The position numbers and the translations under genes are program-made. From an uncultured Prevotellaceae bacterium (GTDB taxonomy: Bacteria > Bacteroidota > Bacteroidia > Bacteroidales > Muribaculaceae): a stretch of DNA of 58,104 bases. Shown piece after piece: positions 1 to 9,476 of this stretch (within the stretch, counting starts at the first letter, position 1; every line of letters begins with the position of its first letter). Under the pieces are notes generated by a model. The model ran no database searches and was not told where the DNA came from. It saw only the letters and a program-made list of their open reading frames with translations. Where the stretch lies: positions 1 through 58,104 of the forward strand of contig ONKD01000010.1 in the NCBI GenBank assembly GCA_900318345.1, read 5' to 3'.

Positions 1-78
1 GACGACGACGTCGATAGGCGGCAGGTGCACGGGCGGCAACGTCCTCAGCCGAGCCGTACTAATCACCCGAAAGCTTTC
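1..78 (+). rRNA. 23S ribosomal RNA, 3' end (partial)
   Basis: The first bases carry the conserved end of bacterial 23S rRNA: a run of GACGACGAC followed by GATAGGC and, later, CCGTACTAATCACCCG, which corresponds to the last helix of domain VI. The gene starts outside the window. The 3' boundary is estimated from the end of the conserved segment. The 236-base spacer to the 5S gene contains GC-rich self-complementary stretches that probably form the processing stems, and I see no tRNA in it. Confidence 0.93.
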
Positions 79-314
79 TTTGGCGCGAATCCGCGCGCCT
101 GTTCCGTCCGTTAAGGCCGGAAGTGCGCGGCGCGGGAGTGGCGCGTAAAAATGAATATCACGCATGCGTTTGAGGCATGCCCGATGGTTTTCCGGTTAGA
201 TATCCGGTCATCGGTCGCGGGATTGGTTCTCGCCGAGCGTTCCCCCGATGGTCTTTTTAAGACATCACAGCCGCGGCGCAAGCAAGGTGCGCCGTCAGGG
301 CTGAAAGGTAAAGA

Positions 315-417
<103 letters not shown>

Positions 418-418
418 A

Positions 419-458
419 GAGAGCGACTCGAAGCAATTTGGGCCGCTCTCGTTTTTTT
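419..458 (+). terminator. rRNA operon terminator
   Basis: GAGAGCG at 419-425 pairs with CGCTCTC at 444-450, giving a 7-bp GC-rich stem followed by a run of seven T residues. This is a classic Rho-independent terminator placed directly behind the 5S gene. Confidence 0.85.
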
Positions 459-512
459 GTATATGATTATAGTTGTGAATGGTTATTTTTAGTAACTTAG
501 CAAGTTTTATGA

Positions 513-2723
<2,211 letters not shown>

Positions 2724-2744
2724 GTAAAGTTTAGAAAGACTAAG

Positions 2745-2781
2745 AGACACGACCTGATTGATTAAAGGCCGTGTCTTTTTA
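2745..2781 (+). terminator. Terminator of the GH97 gene
   Basis: AGACACG at 2745-2751 pairs with CGTGTCT at 2770-2776 and runs into a T tract, 22 bases after the GH97 stop codon. Confidence 0.75.
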
Positions 2782-2792
2782 TAGGTGGGAAA

Positions 2793-2832
2793 GCAAAAAA
2801 AGAATGGGCAACCAGCCGAAGCATGGTCACCC
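2793..2832 (-). terminator. Terminator of the tRNA-Asp unit
   Basis: On the minus strand GGGTGACCA (2832-2824) pairs, with G-U wobbles, with TGGTTGCCC (2814-2806), and is followed by a run of seven T residues. It lies just downstream of the tRNA-Asp remnant and completes a promoter-tRNA-terminator unit. Confidence 0.7.
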
Positions 2833-2847
2833 AAATCCTCTCTCCAC

Positions 2848-2900
2848 TGCGGTGTGTACGTGACTCGAACACGCGACCCCCTGCGTGACAGGCAGACACC
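2848..2900 (-). pseudogene. tRNA-Asp(GTC) lacking its D arm
   Basis: The anticodon arm (stem CTGC/GCAG around loop CTGTCAC, anticodon GTC), the variable GGGTC, the T arm (GCGTG, loop TTCGAGT, CACGT) and the 3' acceptor strand ACACACC plus discriminator G are all intact and match tRNA-Asp. The 5' acceptor piece GGTGT directly abuts the anticodon stem, so about 23 nt comprising positions 8-26 with the whole D arm appear deleted. An alternative reading, in which the upstream bases replace the 5' half, gives no acceptor pairing. No CCA is encoded. A TACCTTTG promoter box and a terminator frame it, so it may still be transcribed, but it is unlikely to be a working tRNA. Another Asp tRNA must exist elsewhere. 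Confidence 0.75.
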
Positions 2901-2942
2901 ATCATGTGAATGCTACGGGAAATTTCTTTTCCAAAGCGACTG

Positions 2943-2950
2943 CAAAGGTA
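2943..2950 (-). promoter_or_regulatory. -7 box of the tRNA-Asp unit
   Basis: TACCTTTG on the minus strand sits in the context GCAGTACCTTTGCAGTCGC, which is the same as at the tRNA-Lys promoter at 54433-54440. The shared context suggests a stable-RNA promoter with an intact core even though the tRNA itself is damaged. Confidence 0.7.
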
Positions 2951-2999
2951 CTGCAAGTTTTTGAACTGACAAAGGATTTTCCAAGAAATTTTTCAAAAA

Positions 3000-3088
3000 A
3001 ATATCACACCATCTGTTAATATTCTGAATATCAATATTGTAAATAATGGTCAATTGAGGTAAATCAGAGCATCTGATGGTGTGATATT
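3000..3088. repeat. 14-bp inverted repeat, arms 61 bp apart
   Basis: AATATCACACCATC at 3000-3013 is the exact reverse complement of GATGGTGTGATATT at 3075-3088. The 61 bases between are AT-rich and contain no gene. It lies between the tRNA-Asp unit and the end of the receptor gene. It could be a MITE-like relic or a long-stem transcription stop. There is no further evidence for either. Confidence 0.6.
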
Positions 3089-3106
3089 GCAAGATGAAGC
3101 AGTGTT

Positions 3107-5416
3107 TTATAGTCGTTCTTTCTCGCTGGCGCCGGCACCGGTGCCCTTGTACTTGCTTTGGGTGGCGTTGAATTTGTAGCGGACGGTGAATTCCACCTCA
3201 CGCGAGTCATTACGGGAATTCTGCCACAGGGTGCGTGCTCCGTAGTTCAACCGGACTTGGTCCTGCGAATTTAACAGGTTATGACCTTTAACCATCACCG
3301 ACAGGTGGTCCCCGAGGAACGATTTGGTAACGCTCAGGTCAAGACGATATCTGGCCTTAGTGAGTGATATATTCTCCTGATCCCCCTTGCTGGTAAAAGA
3401 GAAATCGGCACTGGCTGTTAGGGTGGGAGTCAACCTGAAGTTGTTGTTGAACTGTGCAATCCAGATGGGGCGCTCGGGGCTGATGATACTAGCGGGTGAA
3501 GGTATCTTGATCCATTCCTTCATCATGCCCATCGTGAGAGAGGGCTGATAGAGGCCGAATCGTGGACTGAGTGTTACCATCAGCATCACGGCATCCTCGT
3601 TATCGACATTCTCGCGGTAGAGCCATGTTATCGACTCGCTGCCAGGAACCTCGCGACCCACGTTGACAATATGGTCATCGGTGTGTTTATAGTTCAGCAT
3701 CAAGGTTACCCAGCGGTACATGGCCATGAGCGAGGCTTCGTGACGGATCGATGGCTTGAGCATGGGGTTACCGCTCTGCCACGTGAAACGGTTGGCATAG
3801 GTTACGCTACTGCTCAATTCATGATAGTAGGGTCGCTTGATCTTCGCCGCGTAGTTCGCTATAAGCTGCACTGGTCCCACTGCAGCCATAAATCCCACAC
3901 TGGGGAATAGATGATGGTAACTGCGGCTCTGCTCGGCGATGCGTACGCCCTGATTGTAGTAATTGGTTGTCACGTTCTCGTTGCGCAGTCCCACCTTCAT
4001 TTGGCCAAAGGGCAACTGACGGGCATACTCAGCAAACAGGATGTAGTTGTTTTCGCGTTGCTCGGTGAACGACGTGGGCACGATTTGCTCGAGGTTAATG
4101 TACTCGTCGTTGCGTCGAGTGTGGTCAAACTCGGTGCCCACTTCCAAATTGCCGCCCCACAGGTTCCACGAGAGCACGAGTTTGGTTGCGCATAGTTGGT
4201 TGCGCACCACGTTATTGCTGGTCACGGTGCGGCTCTGCTGCTCCTGACTCACCTCATCATTATAATGCGTCTCGCGGTTTTTGAAGAAGACATAGTCGGT
4301 ATTGAAATCGATGGAAGTTTTGCCCATCTTACCATTGTAATAGGCATTGAGTGTGTGAGGCATATTGTGCTTGGTGGACTCGTATAGGCTATTGTCCAGG
4401 TGGTCATAGAACTGGCCATTGGCAATTACATCGGCTGTGAACGTGCCACAAGTGCGGTCCAGGAAATAAGCCTTTGTGTCATAACGGAAACCTGCCGAAT
4501 GGTTGTCGTTGAAGATGTAGTTGGTGCCGATTGAAGTATAGAGCGAGTTGTAGTGGGATTTGATATCCATCAGCTCGTCCATATGCCACAGGGTATCGGC
4601 TTTTACGTCAAGGATGACATCATCGTCTTGCTTGCTGCGGCCGTCGTTGTACCACACGCTGCCGAACACATCAAGCCCCTTGTGGCGGTAGTTCCAATTT
4701 GTGCCTAAGTCCAGGTCAGGACGCTCGGCCGCATAATAGGACGCCTGGGTGTTGAAACTGAAGCCCTCGCCTTGAGGACGCTTGGTCTTGATGAGGATGA
4801 CCGACTCGACCGTGGCATCATACTTCGCCCCAGGATTGGTAATCAGCTCCACGCTCTGGATGTCCTCGCTGCTGAGTTGGTCCAGTTCGGTCTGGCTCTG
4901 CAGTTTGCGACCGTTGATGTAAATGAGCGGCGTGCCCTTGCCGAAGACCTCGATGCCGTCCTTCTTACGCTGCACGCTAGGGAGGTTCTCAAGCACGGCC
5001 TTAGCGGTACCCACCTTACTCAACAGGGTGTTTTCCACTTCGGTCTTGAGGCCCTCGGTCGTCAGTTTAAAGGCGGGGCGCTGGCCCTTGACTACGACTT
5101 CGCCCAGCATGGTCGCCTCGGGTTCCAGTGCGATGGTGCCCAAGTTGCTGCCTGCTGCATCTAGCACCAGCGTCTTGTAACCCAGATAGGAAATCTTTAA
5201 AATCGGTTTTGATGCATTGCCGGAGATATTGAAAGTTCCGTCATTGCTAGTCGTGGTTCCTGCCACAAAGGCGTTGTCGCTGGCATTGAGCAGCACCACG
5301 TTAGCAAAGGGGACTGGAGCCTGTGTCTCATCGACCACGCGTCCTGTAAATGTGTCGGCGGTGGCCGTCATCACTGTCAGTAGCGCCATCATCAATGTGA
5401 AAAAGTATCTTCTCAT
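3107..5416 (-). CDS. TonB-dependent receptor-like outer-membrane beta-barrel protein
   Basis: A 769-residue outer-membrane protein. It has a signal peptide (about 1-20), then a carboxypeptidase-regulatory-like beta-sandwich (about 22-105; TGRVVDETQAPVPFANV), then a plug-like segment (about 105-215, with a KVGTAKAVLENLPSV-type motif), then a barrel rich in alternating aromatic strands to the C-terminus. This architecture matches the outer-membrane barrel family 3 group of Bacteroidota. It has no SusD partner nearby, so a complex-glycan substrate is not implied and a small ligand or signalling role is as likely. No lipoprotein or sigma/anti-sigma pair adjoins it. The N-terminal MRRYFFTLMMALL supports the start. 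The transported ligand is unknown. Confidence 0.85.
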   Translation of the reverse strand: MRRYFFTLMMALLTVMTATADTFTGRVVDETQAPVPFANVVLLNASDNAFVAGTTTSNDGTFNISGNASKPILKISYLGYKTLVLDAAGSNLGTIALEPEATMLGEVVVKGQRPAFKLTTEGLKTEVENTLLSKVGTAKAVLENLPSVQRKKDGIEVFGKGTPLIYINGRKLQSQTELDQLSSEDIQSVELITNPGAKYDATVESVILIKTKRPQGEGFSFNTQASYYAAERPDLDLGTNWNYRHKGLDVFGSVWYNDGRSKQDDDVILDVKADTLWHMDELMDIKSHYNSLYTSIGTNYIFNDNHSAGFRYDTKAYFLDRTCGTFTADVIANGQFYDHLDNSLYESTKHNMPHTLNAYYNGKMGKTSIDFNTDYVFFKNRETHYNDEVSQEQQSRTVTSNNVVRNQLCATKLVLSWNLWGGNLEVGTEFDHTRRNDEYINLEQIVPTSFTEQRENNYILFAEYARQLPFGQMKVGLRNENVTTNYYNQGVRIAEQSRSYHHLFPSVGFMAAVGPVQLIANYAAKIKRPYYHELSSSVTYANRFTWQSGNPMLKPSIRHEASLMAMYRWVTLMLNYKHTDDHIVNVGREVPGSESITWLYRENVDNEDAVMLMVTLSPRFGLYQPSLTMGMMKEWIKIPSPASIISPERPIWIAQFNNNFRLTPTLTASADFSFTSKGDQENISLTKARYRLDLSVTKSFLGDHLSVMVKGHNLLNSQDQVRLNYGARTLWQNSRNDSREVEFTVRYKFNATQSKYKGTGAGASEKERL

Positions 5417-5545
5417 TAGTCTATAGGTTTTTAGTTAGTTTCATCTTACCGGCAGCAAACAGACCTGCCGTTTTCCCTATAGACGTTGACCACCCTACCA
5501 AAAGTTGCAGTATCCCTTACTTTTTTTCGAGAAAAATAAAAAAAG

Positions 5546-5580
5546 TGCTCCGTAACGGCAAAAATATTAGCGTTACGGAG
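5546..5580. repeat. Palindrome TGCTCCGTAAC...CGTTACGGAG downstream of ATPase 1
   Basis: TGCTCCGTAAC (5546-5556) and its inverse CGTTACGGAG (5571-5580) form a hairpin 18 bases beyond the stop codon of the ATPase gene. The same motif recurs in five alternating copies upstream of that gene and once more at 24646-24677, so the gene is bracketed by it. On the minus strand the hairpin is followed by a T-rich stretch and may double as a terminator. Confidence 0.75.
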
Positions 5581-5597
5581 GGGTAAAGTGCGTATCT

Positions 5598-7016
5598 TTA
5601 TTGGAATAAATCGTCAAGGTTAATCACCTTTGGGATACTGCCAGAATAAGCATTTTGTTTGATTCCAGACGAGGTGACCATCGTTAACATCAATGCTTTG
5701 CGGGTTCCCGTTTCATTCCTGAACTGTTCCTGTCGTTCTATCAAGTGTTGATAGTATTCTTTTTTGATCTCATAAGGAGTCAATGAATACTTCATTTCGC
5801 ACAAGTTGATGACTTGGTCGCGGCGATCAATCACCATATCAATCTGTGCTCTATTGTCATCATTTCGGCCACGCCATGAGCAGACGTTGCTCAGGATACC
5901 AGCGATGCCTAGTGCTTGCTTTAACTGGGGCACATGGGTAAAGCAGACTTGTTCAAACGCATATCCGCTCCATGCACGGCGTGCTGGGTTGTCTATCATA
6001 TTACTCCATGTGTGTTCATCGTTGTGAGATGTCCCTGCGACAAAATGTAAATAGAAAAGGATGTATAAGTCACACAGTTGATACATGGCATCACGCTCCT
6101 TTTTTCCAAAACCGTTGTATCGACGCACAAAATCACAACTGCACAGGTTATTGAGAATTTCGGTAAGCATACCGCCATTTGACATTTTGAGCACTTCCCG
6201 AATTTCGTTACGAGTCATTCCCTGACCTCGCTTGGCTAATAAATTGACCACATTTCGATAATTGGTTGAATCATTGAACAGGGAACGGAATAGGAAAGTA
6301 TACTCGGTTCTCAATGGAGCATTAATACCGAAAAACAAATCATCTATGTTTTGGTATACACTCTTGTCTTTCCTGAGCATACTCAAGTAATAGGGTGTTC
6401 CTCCCGTTACCATGTAGCAATCCACAATCTGTTGGCGGGTCCAACCCATGCCGGCATGTTTTAGATACGTTTCTGCTTCATGCAATGTAAATTGCTCAAG
6501 TTTGATACTGCACGTGAGCCGGTTGTATAAGCCACCCTTGTTGCCTATCAGTTTGCTCATCATCCATGTAGTAGCTGAACCACACACAACAAGTTTAAGG
6601 TTATTTCTTGTTGAAGCAAACATATTCCAGAAAGATTCTAACGCCTGCAGGAACTTGGAGCGGGGCACATCCATCCATGGCAGTTCGTCAAAAAAGATGA
6701 TGATCTTTTCTTTTTTTAAATTGGTAATATAGTGTTCCAGCTGATCAAATGCCTCAAACCACGTGTTAGGGATTGGATATACACTGTCGGCGTATTTGTT
6801 GAGTTGTTTATTGAACAAGGCCAACTGGTCACGGCGTGATCCTTGATATATACCCGAAGTATAAAAGTCAAAATTATCACCATAGAATTGTTTCACGAGG
6901 AAAGTTTTGCCAATCCTGCGACGGCCGTACACGGCAATAAATTCAGCCTTATCAGATTCAGTACACGCCTGAAGAATTCCAATTTCCCGTTCTCTACCAA
7001 TAATCTCATTTGCCAT
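5598..7016 (-). CDS. AAA ATPase with C-terminal PD-(D/E)XK-type domain (ATPase 1)
   Basis: A 472-residue archaeal-type AAA ATPase (PF01637/DUF234-like). The Walker A GRRRIGKT lies at 31-38 and Walker B IIIFFDE at 105-111. The middle is a winged-helix region. The C-terminal part shows a nuclease-like D393...E407-x-K409 set (QIDMVI, then CEMKY). The reading frame stays open for 55 codons further upstream, but those codons merely translate the palindromic repeats, so I chose MANEIIG at 7016. A TATATTTG box lies 23 bp upstream. The family is abundant in Bacteroidales and its biological role is not established. Base composition is more AT-rich than neighbours, suggesting transfer. Nuclease activity is an inference from motif spacing only. 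Confidence 0.85.
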   Translation of the reverse strand: MANEIIGREREIGILQACTESDKAEFIAVYGRRRIGKTFLVKQFYGDNFDFYTSGIYQGSRRDQLALFNKQLNKYADSVYPIPNTWFEAFDQLEHYITNLKKEKIIIFFDELPWMDVPRSKFLQALESFWNMFASTRNNLKLVVCGSATTWMMSKLIGNKGGLYNRLTCSIKLEQFTLHEAETYLKHAGMGWTRQQIVDCYMVTGGTPYYLSMLRKDKSVYQNIDDLFFGINAPLRTEYTFLFRSLFNDSTNYRNVVNLLAKRGQGMTRNEIREVLKMSNGGMLTEILNNLCSCDFVRRYNGFGKKERDAMYQLCDLYILFYLHFVAGTSHNDEHTWSNMIDNPARRAWSGYAFEQVCFTHVPQLKQALGIAGILSNVCSWRGRNDDNRAQIDMVIDRRDQVINLCEMKYSLTPYEIKKEYYQHLIERQEQFRNETGTRKALMLTMVTSSGIKQNAYSGSIPKVINLDDLFQ

Positions 7017-7038
7017 AATTTCTATTATTTTTCGGCCA

Positions 7039-7046
7039 CAAATATA
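7039..7046 (-). promoter_or_regulatory. -7 box of ATPase 1
   Basis: TATATTTG on the minus strand, 23 bp before the chosen ATG. The first copy of the GTTACGGAGCA motif (7059-7069) occupies the place where the -33 element should be, as an operator would. Confidence 0.6.
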
Positions 7047-7058
7047 ATGAATTTTTGA

Positions 7059-7177
7059 GTTACGGAGCAGTAAAAATGAAAAATAGTGCTCCGTAACCCT
7101 ATTTTTTTTGACGTTACGGAGTGGTATAATGTGAAAATAGTGCTCCGTAACCCATTTTTTTAAGGCGTTACGGAGCA
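7059..7177. repeat. Five alternating inverted copies of GTTACGGAGCA at the ATPase 1 promoter
   Basis: Copies lie at 7059-7069, 7087-7097 (inverted), 7112-7121, 7141-7151 (inverted) and 7165-7177, giving a regular array of about 27-bp half-periods. Neighbouring copies can pair to form overlapping hairpins. The array covers the -33 region of the ATPase gene and continues to the end of the RsiV-like gene on the other side. It resembles an operator array or a REP-type palindromic element. Confidence 0.8.
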
Positions 7178-7212
7178 ACAAAAAAAGTTTGTGAGTCTAT
7201 GATTATAGTCTT

Positions 7213-8055
7213 TTACTCGGTGTAGTCGATGAGCTCCAGGCCGTAAGGGGTGAAGAGGCGCTTCATTTCCTCGGGCTTGAGCATGTAGGGGTAGATGGGG
7301 GCGATAATCATGCCCTGGGCATAGCTGGCGATCTCATAGACCTGATAGACCGCGTGCAGGACCAAATCGTCGATGAAGAAATCGCGCGGTAGGGGCAGCA
7401 GGCCGTTGTCGGGGATGAACAGCTGGTCCTTGTCGTAGTCGTATTCCTGCTTGATGCTCCTCAGGATTGTGTTGCGCAGCAGGGTGGTGTCGGCGATGAC
7501 ATCCTCGAGCGCAACGGCTTTCTCGTTCTTGAGGTCATAGGTGACGTAATTGTTGGCGTATATACCATGCGCAGCTCCTGCCATATAGGAATTGGTCGAC
7601 AGGCGGTAGGTGAGCAGGCGATCGGTCATTTTTTCCATGATCACTTTCACCTCGCTGGTCGATAACTTGCCGTCATCATCCTTAACAGAGGTGACAGGCG
7701 TGAATCGCTTGGCGTCATAGTCGGTATAGTTACTAGGATCGAGCAGGAAGTCGGTGACCATGTCTAGCTGGTTGAGCTCGGCACTGTCAACCATGGCACT
7801 CAACAAAGCCTGTTGCAGTGCGGTGCAGGGCTTGCCGTTGATGACTTCAGGCCAAAAGGCCGTGAACGTGTTGTTAAAGTAGAGCGTGTCGCGCTCCTCA
7901 TCATAGTAGGAGAACATTTTCTCCACCTTGATGTTGCTGAACTGGCACAGGGTGCTGTCTATCTCTTGCTCTGGCGAGCTTAGGCTTTTCTGTCCACAGG
8001 AACACATGGTTGCCACCGCGATTGCCGCAAGGGCGATAATGAGGATCTTTTTCAT
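7213..8055 (-). CDS. RsiV-like DUF3298 lipoprotein
   Basis: A 280-residue lipoprotein with a lipobox ending in TMCSCG (Cys about residue 20). The AGAAHG motif and the later DVIADTTLLRNTIL region resemble the DUF3298/RsiV C-terminal domain found in lysozyme-binding anti-sigma factors and many secreted Bacteroidota proteins of unknown role. No sigma factor adjoins it, so an anti-sigma function is not supported here. The start at 8055 is preferred over an upstream in-frame codon because it begins the signal peptide MKKILIIALAA. It is followed by the ATPase 1 repeat array. Confidence 0.8.
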   Translation of the reverse strand: MKKILIIALAAIAVATMCSCGQKSLSSPEQEIDSTLCQFSNIKVEKMFSYYDEERDTLYFNNTFTAFWPEVINGKPCTALQQALLSAMVDSAELNQLDMVTDFLLDPSNYTDYDAKRFTPVTSVKDDDGKLSTSEVKVIMEKMTDRLLTYRLSTNSYMAGAAHGIYANNYVTYDLKNEKAVALEDVIADTTLLRNTILRSIKQEYDYDKDQLFIPDNGLLPLPRDFFIDDLVLHAVYQVYEIASYAQGMIIAPIYPYMLKPEEMKRLFTPYGLELIDYTE

Positions 8056-8110
8056 TGTTATGGTTGTCGTTATGGTGATTTCTAGCCGCAAAGGTAGTGA
8101 ATTTTGGGAA

Positions 8111-8145
8111 TAAAAAAAGTAAATCCTCGACTCACGTCGGGGATT
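8111..8145 (-). terminator. Terminator facing the RsiV-like gene
   Basis: AATCCCCGAC and GTCGAGGATT (minus strand, 8145-8122, one G-U/mismatch) form a hairpin followed by ACTTTTTTT. It closes the transcript coming from the MeaB/Nudix genes before the RsiV-like gene begins. Confidence 0.7.
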
Positions 8146-8395
8146 GCTTAACTAATTAACCTTCTAATACCATTAACATAAACCTTAAACATTCTTGTTT
8201 TACTTTTTCTGAGAAAACAACTGTCTCGCGACACTCGGATTCTCATAACCTTAAAAACTAATACCATGAAAAACCGATGCAAATGTAGTGCCAATATGTT
8301 ATATAACATAATTTTGAAGCATTAAAACGCTAAAAATCCACAAAAATTAACATAATTAAATACAATTACCAAGGGATTTTACATCCATTAACAAT
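8146..8395. other. Non-coding AT-rich stretch
   Basis: Between the terminator and the hairpin at 8396 I find no gene of credible length. A leader-like sequence (AACCTTAAAAACTAATACC, then ATG at 8266) of the kind that precedes Bacteroidales outer-membrane genes is followed by only 19 codons. It could be the head of a deleted gene. Confidence 0.4.
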
Positions 8396-8428
8396 CCATG
8401 GCCGCTAGAATCCTTGTAGCGGCCATGG
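8396..8428. repeat. 12-bp perfect hairpin downstream of the Nudix gene
   Basis: CCATGGCCGCTA (8396-8407) and TAGCGGCCATGG (8417-8428) pair perfectly around a 9-base loop, 36 bases after the Nudix stop codon. There is no T run, so it is either an RNA-stabilising stem or a pause site, with the true terminator at 8111-8145. Confidence 0.6.
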
Positions 8429-8464
8429 TGCTGGAGAGGGTGATATGTGCTAAAAAGTAGTGGA

Positions 8465-8989
8465 CTATCGGCGGGTGAGGGTAGCGAAATAGATCATGTC
8501 GATCTCCTCGTAAGAGAAATCGCTGCTGAAGAAGTTGCCCGTCTTGAGTTTCAGGCAGTGGGACAGGCGTTCCAGGGCCTGTTCAAACATCTGCTGGTGG
8601 TCAAAGGCCAGCGTCGGCAGTTGGTCGATGGGGAACCAACGCGCCACGCGGGCATCGTCGCCGCCCTGCACTTGCTGCACGCGCGTGAGGGTGAAATAGG
8701 CGATGGAGATGACGCGCTCGCGCGGGTCGCGGTCGGGCGTTGCAAAGGCGCCCAGCTGCTCGATATTGGTCACTTGGAGTCCGGTTTCCTCGAGCAGTTC
8801 ACGACGTGCACCGTCAGGGGCATCCTCATCGATGTTGAGGAAGCCTCCAGGGAAAGCCCAGCAACCCTTGTAGGGCTCGCCACCGCGCTCGATGAGCAGC
8901 ACGTTGAGGTGCAGGCCGTCGTAGCCAAACACAACGCAGTCGGTGGTCACTGCTGGATGCGGGTATCGATAGCAATAGTTTCCTTCCAT
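8465..8989 (-). CDS. Nudix hydrolase
   Basis: A 174-residue cytoplasmic Nudix protein. The Nudix box Gx5Ex7REUxEExGU is complete from Gly49 to Leu71 (E55, REL at 63-65, EE at 67-68), so metal binding and cleavage of a nucleoside-diphosphate-linked compound are expected. The N-terminal HPAVTTDCVVFGY and the C-terminal extension resemble the NrtR/ADP-ribose pyrophosphatase-like group of Bacteroidota, but no winged-helix regulatory domain is evident. It lies 4 bp after the PrcB-like gene and probably shares the meaB transcript. The substrate is unknown. Confidence 0.88.
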   Translation of the reverse strand: MEGNYCYRYPHPAVTTDCVVFGYDGLHLNVLLIERGGEPYKGCWAFPGGFLNIDEDAPDGARRELLEETGLQVTNIEQLGAFATPDRDPRERVISIAYFTLTRVQQVQGGDDARVARWFPIDQLPTLAFDHQQMFEQALERLSHCLKLKTGNFFSSDFSYEEIDMIYFATLTRR

Positions 8990-8993
8990 ACCG

Positions 8994-9476
8994 TCATTTT
9001 TCCAGATAGAAGATCGTCATCTTGGTGTCACTGGCAGGTTTGTCAATGGCCACAGCGGTAAAGGGCACCATCGAGTGGGCCATCTTGTCGCCTTTCTTGA
9101 CATGGTAGCTGAATACCATAACGTCGTTGTCGGTCACCTTGACTGCAACGGGTTCGATGGCAGTAGCGCGTTTAGTCTCGGGCAGGACGATGGCCACGAC
9201 ATATTGCTTGCTCCAGTTCACCGCGGTGGGCAGGCCGCCCATTGTGGCCGCCTTGCCAAAGAAGGCATCAAAATCCTGCTCGTTGTCAATGATGAGGCGT
9301 CGTTGCTTGGAGCAGTCCACGTCGTTGCGCACGTAGTAGTTCTCTAACGTGGTGTAATGGATGGGGGTGGCGACGTTATCGATCTTTTGAGCCGCATACA
9401 TTTTGTCCATGAAGGAGCAGTTGCAGCACATCAGCAGCAGGGCACCTACGGCAAGAATAATTGTCAAGTGTTTCAT
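8994..9476 (-). CDS. Exported PrcB_C-like protein
   Basis: A 160-residue secreted protein, probably a lipoprotein (hydrophobic start, Cys-rich LLMCCNCS). The centre and C-terminus (NWSKQYVVAIVLPETKR, then KVTDNDVMVFSYHVKKG and a final YLEK) resemble the PrcB_C fold, a small beta domain. The match is by eye only. The start overlaps the meaB stop by 4 bases (ATGA), indicating translational coupling, although no functional link between a GTPase chaperone and an envelope protein is obvious. Confidence 0.55.
   Translation of the reverse strand: MKHLTIILAVGALLLMCCNCSFMDKMYAAQKIDNVATPIHYTTLENYYVRNDVDCSKQRRLIIDNEQDFDAFFGKAATMGGLPTAVNWSKQYVVAIVLPETKRATAIEPVAVKVTDNDVMVFSYHVKKGDKMAHSMVPFTAVAIDKPASDTKMTIFYLEK

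Noticed and set aside
79-314. Possible tRNA in the 23S-5S spacer
   Set aside because: GC-rich stems are present but no T-loop TTCGA motif or acceptor pair can be found; they are probably processing stems.
7059-7177. Could the regular array be a CRISPR?
   Set aside because: The repeat units are short palindromes in alternating orientation with very short, AT-rich gaps; there are no spacers of constant length and no cas genes.
7017-7181. 55-residue N-terminal extension of ATPase 1
   Set aside because: It only translates the alternating palindromic repeats upstream of the gene; MANEIIG is the family-like start.
8266-8325. 19-codon ORF after an AACCTTAAAAACTAATACC leader-like sequence
   Set aside because: Too short and without conserved features; at most the relic of a deleted gene, so not listed as a gene.
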